The notes under the pieces are model-generated. The model saw only the letters and a program-made list of their open reading frames with translations, was not told the origin of the DNA and did not search any database. The translations under genes and the position numbers were made by a program. A stretch of DNA of 64,000 bases from the NCBI GenBank assembly GCA_002403375.1, contig DHHQ01000020.1, positions 1 to 64,000 of the forward strand, in the 5' to 3' direction. This DNA comes from Thiobacillus denitrificans. GTDB lineage: Bacteria; Pseudomonadota; Gammaproteobacteria; Burkholderiales; Thiobacillaceae. Shown here piece after piece: positions 18,777 through 25,817 of the stretch. How positions within the stretch are numbered: position 1 is the first letter of the stretch; each line of letters starts with the position of its first letter.

Positions 18777-20009
18777 TTAGCCAGTCACCCTTTCCGGTTC
18801 CGGTTTGGTTTTGTCAATCGAGGTATACCAGGGCATCAACAGGAAAAACAGGAAGTAGATCACCGAGAACACCTGGGCGAAGAGCGTCGCGATCGGCGTC
18901 GCCGGCAGCAGGCCGAGATAGCCAAGACCGACGAAGGACACGATGAAGAGTGCCAGCGCGATCTTGTAGATCGGGCCGCGGTAGCGGATCGACTTGACCT
19001 TGCTGCGATCGAGCCAGGGCAGGAAGAACAGCAGCACGATCGACAGGCCCATCGCCACGACGCCGGGGAACTGCGAACCGAACATCGGCGGCACCGCGCG
19101 CAGGATCGCGTAGAACGGGGTGAAGTACCACAGCGGCGCGATGTGCTCCGGCGTCTTCAGCGGGTCGGCCGGGACGAAGTTGGCCGCCTCGAGGAAGTAG
19201 CCGCCCATCTCCGGCGCGAAGAACAGGATCGCCGAGAACACCATCAGGAACACGATGACGCCGACGATGTCCTTCACCGTGTAGTACGGGTGGAACGGGA
19301 TGCCGTCGAGCGGGATGCCATTGGCATCCTTCTTCTTCTTGATCTCGACGCCGTCTGGGTTGTTCGAGCCGACTTCGTGCAGCGCGACCAGATGCACCGC
19401 GACCAGCGCGATCAGCACCAGCGGCAGCGCGATGACGTGGAACGCGAAGAAGCGGTTCAGGGTGGCATCGGAGATCACGTAGTCGCCACGGATCCAGATC
19501 GACAGGTCTTCACCGATGAAAGGCACGGCGGCGAACAGGTTGACGATCACCTGCGCGCCCCAGAACGACATCTGCCCCCACGGCAGCAGGTAGCCGAGGA
19601 AGGCTTCGGCCATCAGCGCCAGGTAGATCAGCACGCCGAAGATCCAGATCAGCTCGCGCGGCTTGCGGTAGGAGCCGTACATCAGGCCGCGGAACATGTG
19701 CAGGTAGACGACGACGAAGAACATCGAGGCGCCGGTAGAATGCATGTAGCGGACCAGCCAGCCCCACTCGACGTCGCGCATGATGTACTCGACGGACAGG
19801 AAGGCGAGCTCCGCGTCCGGCTTGTAGTTCATGGTGAGGAAGATGCCGGTGACGATCTGGATCACCAGCACGAGGAGCGCCAGCGAGCCGAAGAAGTACC
19901 AGAAGTTGAAGTTCTTGGGCGCGTAGTACTCGGACAGGTGCGCCTTGTAGGTTGCGGTGAGCGGGAAGCGGTCGTCGACCCAGCCCATCAGCTTTTGCAT
20001 GGCAGACAT
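18777..20009 (-). CDS. petB: Cytochrome b of the bc1 complex
   Basis: A 410-residue integral membrane protein with about eight helices. The haem-ligand histidine pairs lie in helices B and D (HSTGAS...VYLHMFRG and FFAFHVIALP...VHLVALHEVG). The quinol-oxidation PEWY-type motif is replaced by PLWYFTPFY. It oxidises quinol and reduces quinone across the membrane, driving proton translocation. The full-length b (not split b6/subunit IV) indicates a bc1 rather than b6f complex. It is separated from petA by 3 bp. Confidence 0.96.
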   Translation of the reverse strand: MSAMQKLMGWVDDRFPLTATYKAHLSEYYAPKNFNFWYFFGSLALLVLVIQIVTGIFLTMNYKPDAELAFLSVEYIMRDVEWGWLVRYMHSTGASMFFVVVYLHMFRGLMYGSYRKPRELIWIFGVLIYLALMAEAFLGYLLPWGQMSFWGAQVIVNLFAAVPFIGEDLSIWIRGDYVISDATLNRFFAFHVIALPLVLIALVAVHLVALHEVGSNNPDGVEIKKKKDANGIPLDGIPFHPYYTVKDIVGVIVFLMVFSAILFFAPEMGGYFLEAANFVPADPLKTPEHIAPLWYFTPFYAILRAVPPMFGSQFPGVVAMGLSIVLLFFLPWLDRSKVKSIRYRGPIYKIALALFIVSFVGLGYLGLLPATPIATLFAQVFSVIYFLFFLLMPWYTSIDKTKPEPERVTG

Positions 20010-20012
20010 TAA

Positions 20013-20618
20013 TTAGGCTCCTTGTGCGTCTACACCGATCAGCAGCTTCGCATCGCTGAGGTATTGATGGGGCGGGACGACCAGATTGGTCGGGGCCGGA
20101 ACGCCCTTGTACACGCGCGCGGCGAGGTCGAAGCGCGAACCGTGGCAGGGGCAGAAGAAGCCGCCGGGCCAGTCGGCGCCGAGGTCGGCCGCTCCGACGT
20201 CCTTGCGGTAGGTGGGCGAGCAGCCGAGATGGGTGCAGATGCCGACCGCCACCAGATACTCGGGCTTGATCGAGCGGGTGGCGTTCTTGCAGTAGTCGGG
20301 TTGTTGCGGCATTTCGCTGTTGGCATCGGCCAGCTGGTCGTCATGCTTGGCCAGCAGCTCGAGCATTTCCGGCGTGCGGTTGACGATCCATACCGGCTTG
20401 CCGCGCCACTCGACCGTCAGCAGCATGCCCGGCTCGATCTTGCTGATGTCGACTTCGACCGGTGCGCCCGCCGCCTTGGCGCGCGCGCTCGGCATCATGC
20501 TCATCACCAGCGGAACAGCCACACCGGCCACCGCGACCCCCCCGACGGCGCTGGTTGCGGCGATCAGGAATTTTCGTTTGCGTGCGTCCACTTTTTGCCC
20601 TTCGGCTTCCTGGCTCAT
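20013..20618 (-). CDS. petA: Rieske iron-sulfur protein of the bc1 complex
   Basis: A 201-residue protein from the ATG at 20618, which has AAGGGAA before it. An N-terminal arginine/lysine-rich Tat-like region (DARKRKFLIAATSAVGG) and membrane anchor are followed by the Rieske domain. The [2Fe-2S] motifs are CTHLGC and CPCHGSRFD. It carries electrons from quinol to cytochrome c1. It is the first gene of petABC and is divergent from the DegS-like protease; the 157-bp gap must hold both promoters. Confidence 0.96.
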   Translation of the reverse strand: MSQEAEGQKVDARKRKFLIAATSAVGGVAVAGVAVPLVMSMMPSARAKAAGAPVEVDISKIEPGMLLTVEWRGKPVWIVNRTPEMLELLAKHDDQLADANSEMPQQPDYCKNATRSIKPEYLVAVGICTHLGCSPTYRKDVGAADLGADWPGGFFCPCHGSRFDLAARVYKGVPAPTNLVVPPHQYLSDAKLLIGVDAQGA

Positions 20619-20726
20619 GTTTCCCTTACCCGAACGTGTTGCGATAAAAGCCGGCATTCTAACCAATTTGCCACCCCGACCGGAAGCCCAACGTGGGCAT
20701 GACGCAGAAAGCTCCTGCCCCTCGGC

Positions 20727-20732
20727 TATAAT
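20727..20732 (+). promoter_or_regulatory. Likely -10 element upstream of the DegS-like gene
   Basis: A perfect TATAAT on the plus strand, 44 bp before the start codon. No clear -35 hexamer is visible, so it is tentative. Confidence 0.4.
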
Positions 20733-20775
20733 TTTCCGACGGCGAAATCACGCCTGCCCATACCATTCCATCGAC

Positions 20776-21942
20776 ATGCGCAAATTCTGGTTGCTCTTCG
20801 CCCAATCCACCACGGTGGCCCTGGGCGTGCTGTTCATCATTGTCCTGTTCAAGCCCGAGCTGCTGAAATGGCAGCCGCAGCAACAGAGCCTCACCATCCA
20901 GCAGGCGCAGGTTCCGGTCCAGCCCGGGCCGCCCCCCCGCGGCTCGTTCGCGCCGGCGGCGCAAAAAGTCATTCCCTCGGTGGTCAACGTGTTCACCCAG
21001 CAGAAGGTGCGCAATCCGGCGCATCCCGCGCTGGAGGACCCGATCTTCCGCTACTTCTTCGGCGACCGGCTCGAGCCCCGCCCGCGCGAGGTTTCCAACC
21101 TCGGCTCCGGCGTGATCGTCAGCCCGAACGGCTACATCCTCACCAACCAGCACGTGGTCGAGGCCGCGGACGAGATCCAGATCGCTCTGGCGGACGGCCA
21201 GAGGCTGCCTGCGAAGGTGGTCGGCGCCGACCCGGAGACCGACCTCGCCGTGCTCAAGATCGAGGCCAGCAACCTGCCGGCGATCGTCTTCGCCGAAGCG
21301 GACAGTCTCAAGGTCGGCGACTGGGTGCTCGCGGTGGGCAATCCGTTCGGCGTCGGCCAGACGGTCACGGCGGGCATCGTCAGCGCGCTCGGCCGCACCC
21401 ATCTCGGCATCAACACCTTCGAGAACTTCATCCAGACCGACGCCGCGATCAACCCGGGCAACTCGGGCGGCGCGCTGGTGGACGCGGCGGGCAACCTGGT
21501 CGGCATCAACAGCGCGATCTATTCGCGCACCGGCGGCTCGCAGGGCATCGGCTTCGCCATCCCGGTGAGCATCGCGCGGCAGATCATGGAACAGATCATC
21601 AAGACCGGCAGCGTGACGCGCGGCTGGGTCGGCGTCGAGGTGCAGGACATGACCCCGGAGCTCGCCGAATCCTTCAATCTGCAAGGCGTCGAAGGCGCAC
21701 TGATCGCCGGCGTGCTCAAGGGCGGACCGGCGGATGCCGGCGGCGTCCGGCCCGGCGACATCCTGCTGGCGGTCAACGGCAGGAAGGTGTCCGACTCCGC
21801 CACGCTGCTCAACCTGATCGCCGAGCTGAAGCCGGGCGAAGCCGCGCAGCTCACCGTTGCACGCAAGCAACAGTCGCTCGACCTGAAGATCCGGGTCGGC
21901 CGGCGTCCGGTTCAGCGCGCGCTGGAGTCTGAAATCAACTGA
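20776..21942 (+). CDS. degS: Membrane-anchored HtrA-family serine protease (DegS-like)
   Basis: A 388-residue protease with one N-terminal membrane helix (about 5-26) and no cleavable signal. The trypsin-like domain carries the triad H126 (TNQHVVEA), D156 (ETDLAVL) and S230 (NPGNSGGAL). A single PDZ domain occupies about 290-375. One PDZ plus an anchor is the DegS layout rather than DegP/DegQ with two PDZ domains. DegS cleaves anti-sigma factors or handles misfolded periplasmic proteins. An ECF sigma/anti-sigma pair starts 32 bp after its stop, convergent, which makes a regulatory link tempting but unproven. Confidence 0.85.
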   Translation: MRKFWLLFAQSTTVALGVLFIIVLFKPELLKWQPQQQSLTIQQAQVPVQPGPPPRGSFAPAAQKVIPSVVNVFTQQKVRNPAHPALEDPIFRYFFGDRLEPRPREVSNLGSGVIVSPNGYILTNQHVVEAADEIQIALADGQRLPAKVVGADPETDLAVLKIEASNLPAIVFAEADSLKVGDWVLAVGNPFGVGQTVTAGIVSALGRTHLGINTFENFIQTDAAINPGNSGGALVDAAGNLVGINSAIYSRTGGSQGIGFAIPVSIARQIMEQIIKTGSVTRGWVGVEVQDMTPELAESFNLQGVEGALIAGVLKGGPADAGGVRPGDILLAVNGRKVSDSATLLNLIAELKPGEAAQLTVARKQQSLDLKIRVGRRPVQRALESEIN

Positions 21943-21974
21943 GCCGGCGGTCCTCGCCAGGGGACCACGCCGCC

Positions 21975-22709
21975 TCAGACCCGGATGTAGGTCCAGCCCT
22001 GCTGCAGCCGACTGACGATCTCGCCGATGGCGGTCGGGGCGGTGCGCGTCGCCGGCAGCAGTTCCACCTTCTCACCGTCCGCCATGAAACGCGCAATCGA
22101 CTGGCCGCACGCCACCCAGTGCAGGTTGGCATGGCGCCGCTGCATGCGCGCAATGCGTTCCGCGTGCGGGCTGACACCGGCACGCAGAAGATCGATGCCG
22201 CGGCTGTTGGCGATGACCTCGAGCTGCATTGCCCTGCCCTGCCGCTCGGCCAGGTCGAGCAGGCGCTCGGCCTCGTCGAGCACCGCCTCCATCCGGTCTG
22301 GCGCCGCGCTGTCGAGATGCAGCATGACGCGGCCCGGGTCGGCGTGCTGCATCAGGCTCACCGCCTCATATTTCCCCGTCGAGACGCCGGGCGACACCGC
22401 CGCCACGACCGGCGCGTCGAGGCCACGCAGCGCCCAGCCAGCGCCCAGGCCCGCCACCAGGACGAGGCAGCCCAAGGCGCAGCGCTGCGCGACCTGGCGA
22501 CGCCGCGCAGACGGCTGCCGCCGGCCCGCATCGGCGGGCGGTTCGGCATAGGCGAGGCGCACCATGCTCTGCAGGCTGCGCAGCGCGCACACCCGCTGGG
22601 CCAGTTCCCGGTCTTCGCGCATGCGGGTGATGAGCGCCTCGCTCTCCGGCACGTCGAGTTCGCCGTCGACGAACGCATGCAGGGTTTCGTCGGAAACCAC
22701 GGGCTTCAT
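21975..22709 (-). CDS. Anti-sigma factor with a periplasmic DsrE-like domain
   Basis: A 244-residue protein in three parts. Residues 1-55 (LHAFVDGELDVPESEAL) match the sigma-binding helices of ECF anti-sigma factors, without the zinc-binding His-x3-Cys-x2-Cys set. A single membrane helix lies near 78-95. Residues 125-244 resemble the DsrE/F-like fold of secreted sulfur-related proteins: VMLHLDSAAPDRMEAVLDE, LEVIANSRGIDLL, HWVACGQS and LQQGWTYIRV at the end. C201 sits where DsrE-type proteins carry their sulfur-binding cysteine. Its ATG overlaps the sigma gene stop (ATGA). Inferred role: membrane sensor that releases the sigma factor in response to a periplasmic sulfur or redox signal. Confidence 0.8.
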   Translation of the reverse strand: MKPVVSDETLHAFVDGELDVPESEALITRMREDRELAQRVCALRSLQSMVRLAYAEPPADAGRRQPSARRRQVAQRCALGCLVLVAGLGAGWALRGLDAPVVAAVSPGVSTGKYEAVSLMQHADPGRVMLHLDSAAPDRMEAVLDEAERLLDLAERQGRAMQLEVIANSRGIDLLRAGVSPHAERIARMQRRHANLHWVACGQSIARFMADGEKVELLPATRTAPTAIGEIVSRLQQGWTYIRV

Positions 22710-23260
22710 TTGACCCTCCTCAGCTGGGGCTTCGCCGCCGGCTGCAGCATCGCGGCGTCCAGCAGGTTCTTGAGATTGGCGCGCGCGCGCGACAGGCGGC
22801 TCATCACGGTGCCGACCGGGATGTCGAGGATGGACGCCACTTCGGCGTAGCCGAACTCCTCCAGGTCGACGAGTGTCAGCACCTGGCGCTGGGCCAGCGG
22901 CAGACGCGCTACCGCGGCGCGCACGCAGGAGACCAGCCGTTCACGTTCGCAGCTGACCTCGGGAGAATCCGCGCCGGATACGAGTTCGTCCTGCCAGTCC
23001 TCGACGTCGTCGAAGTCGCGCCGCTTGCGCAGATGGTCCATCCAGCAGCGGTTCATGATCGCCACCAGCCACGCCTTGAGCGCCGCCTCGTCGCGCAGCT
23101 GGGCGCGCTGCGTCCACGCCTTGGACAGTGCTTCCTGCACCAGGTCGTCTGCCAGCGCAGCCTCATGGCACCAGGCGTAGGCGATGCGGTAGAGGACGGG
23201 GCGCTGTGCTTCGATGCCGGGGCGGAATGGCCCAAACAATAGGCGGCTGATCATGTTCAT
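22706..23260 (-). CDS. ECF RNA polymerase sigma factor
   Basis: A 184-residue ECF sigma factor from the ATG at 23260 (a second ATG, 23254, gives 182). Region 2 has ALADDLVQEALSKAW, and region 4 has LPLAQRQVLTLVDLEEFGYAEVASIL with VGTVMSRLSRARANL. Longer reading to 23287 is unlikely because it would run through the promoter elements at 23269-23294. The -10-like CGTC ends only 8 bp before the ATG, so the mRNA may be leaderless. It is co-translated with the anti-sigma gene. Probable targets are its own operon and the divergent DsrE-like gene, whose promoters match. Confidence 0.9.
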   Translation of the reverse strand: MNMISRLLFGPFRPGIEAQRPVLYRIAYAWCHEAALADDLVQEALSKAWTQRAQLRDEAALKAWLVAIMNRCWMDHLRKRRDFDDVEDWQDELVSGADSPEVSCERERLVSCVRAAVARLPLAQRQVLTLVDLEEFGYAEVASILDIPVGTVMSRLSRARANLKNLLDAAMLQPAAKPQLRRVK

Positions 23261-23268
23261 GTCTCTAG

Positions 23269-23294
23269 GACGAGGGCAGTGGTCCATTTATTCC
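23269..23294 (-). promoter_or_regulatory. ECF-type promoter of the sigma/anti-sigma operon
   Basis: On the minus strand GGAAT (23294-23290) and CGTC (23272-23269) are separated by 17 bp. The flanks TGGAATAA and CGTCCTA match the divergent promoter. The GGAA -35 and CGTC -10 are typical of ECF sigma factors. This implies autoregulation. Confidence 0.7.
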
Positions 23295-23316
23295 AGAAAA
23301 ATTTCCGGCCCGGAAT

Positions 23317-23342
23317 GGAATAAGCGTCCCAGATAATACGTC
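23317..23342 (+). promoter_or_regulatory. ECF-type promoter of the DsrE-like gene
   Basis: On the plus strand GGAAT (23317-23321) and CGTC (23339-23342) are separated by 17 bp, flanked as TGGAATAA and CGTCTTA. The -35 elements of the two divergent promoters form an inverted repeat (TTATTCCA ... TGGAATAA). The promoter ends 65 bp before the start codon. Confidence 0.72.
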
Positions 23343-23407
23343 TTATCTTCAGGCTGCCTTGCGATCAAGCCGATTTATCCATAACCAGACACCCTCAGGA
23401 GACCCAG

Positions 23408-23860
23408 ATGACCCGCACCCTCACCCCCCTGCTCGCCGCCCTGCTGCTCGCGACCGCCCCCATGGCCCAGGCCGCCCAGCCGGTCGAGGCCGCCGCGCCA
23501 GCCGCAGCGGAAGAAAAAGTGGTCTACCACGTCAACGACAGCGCGGTCGCCCGCATGGCGATGAACAACGTGAACAACCACCTGAACGCCAATCCGAACG
23601 CCAAGATCGTCGTGGTGACCCACGGCAAGGGGATCGATTTCCTGCTCAAGGGCGCCGAGGATCCGAACGGCAACCCCTATGAAATCGGCGTGCAGGCGCT
23701 GACCGACAAGGGCGTCAGCTTCCGCGTCTGCAACAACACCCTGAAGTCGCGCAAGCTCGAAGCCAGCGCCGTGGTGCCGGAAGCCACCGTGGTCGCCTCG
23801 GGTGTCGCCGAAATCGGCAAGCTGCAGTCCCAGGAAGGCTACGTCTACCTGAAGCCCTGA
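23408..23860 (+). CDS. Secreted DsrE-like protein
   Basis: A 150-residue protein with AGGAG before the ATG and a signal peptide (residues 1-22, cleavage after AQA). The mature part has the DsrE/F-like fold: KVVYHVNDSAVARMAMNN, KIVVVTHGKGIDFLL, VSFRVCNNTL with C108, and the ending EGYVYLKP. The same elements in the same order form the periplasmic part of the anti-sigma factor encoded divergently. DsrE-family proteins carry sulfur on cysteine; secreted members are linked to sulfur oxidation but are poorly studied. It is a single-gene unit with its own ECF promoter and terminator. Confidence 0.85.
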   Translation: MTRTLTPLLAALLLATAPMAQAAQPVEAAAPAAAEEKVVYHVNDSAVARMAMNNVNNHLNANPNAKIVVVTHGKGIDFLLKGAEDPNGNPYEIGVQALTDKGVSFRVCNNTLKSRKLEASAVVPEATVVASGVAEIGKLQSQEGYVYLKP

Positions 23861-23879
23861 AAAGCCGCCGCGATGCAAG

Positions 23880-23904
23880 ATGCCGGCCGCGGGCCGGCAT
23901 TTTT
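23880..23904 (+). terminator. Terminator after the DsrE-like gene
   Basis: A perfect GCCGGCC/GGCCGGC stem (23882-23888, 23892-23898) with a 3-base loop, followed by ATTTTT. It overlaps the orn stop codon by one base and may serve both converging genes. Confidence 0.88.
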
Positions 23905-24452
23905 CATGCGCCGCGGATGAAGTGCTCGCGGTAGTACTTGAGCTCGTCGATCGATTCGTAGATGTCGGCCAGCGCCTCGTGCTTGTTCGACTTCTTGAAC
24001 GCCTCGGACAGCCCGGGGCGCCAGCGCTTGGCGAGTTCCTTCAGCGTGCTGACGTCGAGGTTGCGATAGTGGAAGAAGGCTTCCAGTTGCGGCATGTAGC
24101 GCGCGAGAAAGCGCCGGTCCTGGCAGATCGAATTGCCGCACATCGGCGAGGTGCGGGGCGGAACGTGCTGCTTCACGAATTCCAGCATCTGCGCCTCGGC
24201 ATCGGCCTCCGAGAGCTGCGAGGCCTTGACCCGGTCGATCAGGCCCGACTTGCCGTGCGTGCCCTTGTTCCAGTTGTCCATCGCGTCCATCACCGCGTCC
24301 GGCTGGTGCACCACCAGCACCGGCCCCTCGGCGACGGTGTTGAGGTCGGCGTCGGTCACGACGATGGCGAGTTCGATGATGCGGTCGGTGTCGGGCGACA
24401 GGCCGGTCATTTCCATGTCCAGCCAGAGCAGATGCGTGGGGTTCAGGGCCAT
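23904..24452 (-). CDS. orn: Oligoribonuclease
   Basis: A 182-residue DEDD-family 3'-5' exoribonuclease starting at the ATG at 24452. Motifs: WLDMEMTGL (ExoI, D and E), [30 protein letters not shown] (ExoII) and the ExoIII region [18 protein letters not shown]. It degrades 2-5-nt RNAs, including pGpG from cyclic-di-GMP breakdown, to mononucleotides. It is convergent with the DsrE-like gene and divergent from the cytochrome gene. Length and motifs are complete. Confidence 0.96.
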   Translation of the reverse strand: MALNPTHLLWLDMEMTGLSPDTDRIIELAIVVTDADLNTVAEGPVLVVHQPDAVMDAMDNWNKGTHGKSGLIDRVKASQLSEADAEAQMLEFVKQHVPPRTSPMCGNSICQDRRFLARYMPQLEAFFHYRNLDVSTLKELAKRWRPGLSEAFKKSNKHEALADIYESIDELKYYREHFIRGA

Positions 24453-24563
24453 AGCAGCGTTCCTTCGAAAAACAGCCCGCCATTCTCGCACAGGCCACGC
24501 GCGCCGCTGGCGCAAATCCCGGCCCGTGACCATAATGCGGGGCTAGCCGAGAGGAGAACCCGC

Positions 24564-24872
24564 ATGAAAATCCCGACCGCCTCGCTCTGTACCCTCCTGC
24601 TGGCAGCGAGCGTCCATGCCGCACCGTTCGACAAGGGCGACCCCAAGGCCGGCAAGGCCCTGCACGACAAGGCCTGCGTCAGCTGCCACCGGGACATGTT
24701 CGGCGGCGACGGCAGCACCATCTACACCCGCGCCGACCGCAAGACCCGCAACGCGCAGCAGCTGGCCGCGCGCATCGCCGGCTGCAATGCCAACACCGGC
24801 GCGGGCTGGTTCCCGGAGGACGAGGCGCACGTCGGCGCCTGGCTCAACCTGCAGTACTACAAATTCAAGTAA
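24564..24872 (+). CDS. Small periplasmic cytochrome c
   Basis: A 102-residue protein with GAGGAG before the ATG and a signal peptide (residues 1-19). It has one haem site, CVSCH (C38, C41, H42). A distal methionine is not obvious downstream; M45 lies three residues after the motif ([10 protein letters not shown]). The size and [21 protein letters not shown] pattern match class I mono-haem cytochromes that serve as electron carriers in chemolithotrophs. It is 25 bp from phhB. A role in passing electrons to an oxidase is inferred. Confidence 0.85.
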   Translation: MKIPTASLCTLLLAASVHAAPFDKGDPKAGKALHDKACVSCHRDMFGGDGSTIYTRADRKTRNAQQLAARIAGCNANTGAGWFPEDEAHVGAWLNLQYYKFK

Positions 24873-24897
24873 ACCGCATTCGAACAAAGGATTCGCC

Positions 24898-25239
24898 ATG
24901 ACCACCATCGTCGAAGAACTCGTCCGCAAGAAGTGCGCGCCCTGCGAAGGCGGCGTCGCGCCGCTCACAGACGCGCAGATCGCCCCCATGCTGAAGGGCC
25001 TTTCCGGCTGGCAGCGCGACGGCATCAAGATCGCCAAGGAATACAAGTTCAAGGACCACTACCAGGCGCAGGCCTTCACCAACGCCGTGATGTGGGTGTC
25101 GCACCGCGAAGACCACCATCCCTACCTGATCGTCGGCTACAACACCGTCAAGGTCGAATTCTGGACCCACGCGATCAACGGGCTGTCGGAAAACGACTTC
25201 ATCTGCGCCGCGAAGGTCGATGCCCTCCTGGAGATCTGA
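24898..25239 (+). CDS. phhB: Pterin-4a-carbinolamine dehydratase
   Basis: A 113-residue protein of normal length. Motifs: [26 protein letters not shown], then the active-site [21 protein letters not shown] and the C-terminal [14 protein letters not shown]. It dehydrates 4a-hydroxytetrahydropterin, recycling the cofactor of phenylalanine hydroxylase; some members have a general pterin-repair role. No phenylalanine hydroxylase is nearby. It is likely co-transcribed with the cytochrome c gene upstream. Confidence 0.93.
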   Translation: MTTIVEELVRKKCAPCEGGVAPLTDAQIAPMLKGLSGWQRDGIKIAKEYKFKDHYQAQAFTNAVMWVSHREDHHPYLIVGYNTVKVEFWTHAINGLSENDFICAAKVDALLEI

Positions 25240-25318
25240 CGCGGAGAAAGTCGTTCCGGCGCAGACCGACGTGAGCGGCGCGAACGTCGAGCCGCCTTGC
25301 GCCGGTCGAAGCCAGGTC

Positions 25319-25345
25319 GATTTCGTCTGCGCGGCCAAGGTCGGC
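25319..25345 (+). pseudogene. Possible remnant of a duplicated phhB 3' end
   Basis: GAT TTC GTC TGC GCG GCC AAG GTC encodes DFVCAAKV, nearly the DFICAAKV of phhB 124 bp upstream. Over 24 bases four differ, three of them at third codon positions, as expected for diverged coding sequence. The flanks do not match. This may be a decayed duplicate or coincidence. Confidence 0.3.
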
Positions 25346-25378
25346 ACGCCCGCTCCAACCTTAACATTTATTTAATAT

Positions 25379-25406
25379 TCAAGTGCTTATGCGTTTCATC
25401 CGATAG
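25379..25406 (+). promoter_or_regulatory. Possible sigma-28 promoter of the CZB gene
   Basis: In an AT-rich tract before the CZB gene, TCAAGTGC (25379-25386) and TCCGATAG (25399-25406) lie 12 bp apart. The sigma-28 (FliA) consensus is TAAAGTTT-N11-GCCGATAA. The -10 matches 6 of 8 and the -35 about 5 of 8, with one extra spacer base. A CZB protein under flagellar/chemotaxis control would make sense, but this is tentative. Confidence 0.3.
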
Positions 25407-25442
25407 TTATGAGAACAATCAGACCAACGGGGAACGATAATC

Positions 25443-25817
25443 ATGGACTGGATGGAAATCATCGGTGCCCACGTCATGTGGAAGCAGCGTCTCATGTCGT
25501 TCCTGGCGGGCAACAGCGCGGAAGCGCTCAATCCTGAGATGATTCGCCTGGACGACCGCTGCGCCTTGGGAAAGTGGATATACGGTGATGGGAAACCCAT
25601 GTCCCAGTTGCCCCGATACGAGGAAGTACGCGACCTGCACGCCCAGTTCCATCAATACGCAGCGGAGGTGGTCAGCCTGCATGTGGCAGGAAACACGGCA
25701 GAAGCCGAAAAGCTGTTGCAGGGTGACTACTCCAGGCTTTCCGAGAAACTCAAACACCGAATTATCAGCCTGTCCCAGCAGGTCAAATCGGCTTCCGACG
25801 GAATTCCGCGATTCTGA
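25443..25817 (+). CDS. Stand-alone chemoreceptor zinc-binding (CZB) domain protein
   Basis: A 124-residue, all-helical protein with GGGGAA before the ATG. It has the CZB signature: H10, C40 in CALGKWIYG, then H66 and H70 in HAQFH, giving the 3-His/1-Cys zinc site. It is not fused to a chemoreceptor or cyclase as CZB usually is. CZB domains sense zinc or hypochlorous acid through the zinc-bound cysteine. Its stop codon overlaps the proposed CTG start of rsgA (CTGA). The output of a stand-alone CZB is unknown. Confidence 0.85.
   Translation: MDWMEIIGAHVMWKQRLMSFLAGNSAEALNPEMIRLDDRCALGKWIYGDGKPMSQLPRYEEVRDLHAQFHQYAAEVVSLHVAGNTAEAEKLLQGDYSRLSEKLKHRIISLSQQVKSASDGIPRF

Noticed and set aside
17982..20012. 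Long plus-strand open frame opposite petC and petB
   Set aside because: His/Gln/Arg-rich shadow of the cytochrome genes; no start signal or domain.
25240..25360. A second complete phhB gene
   Set aside because: Only about eight codons resemble phhB; there is no start or core motif.
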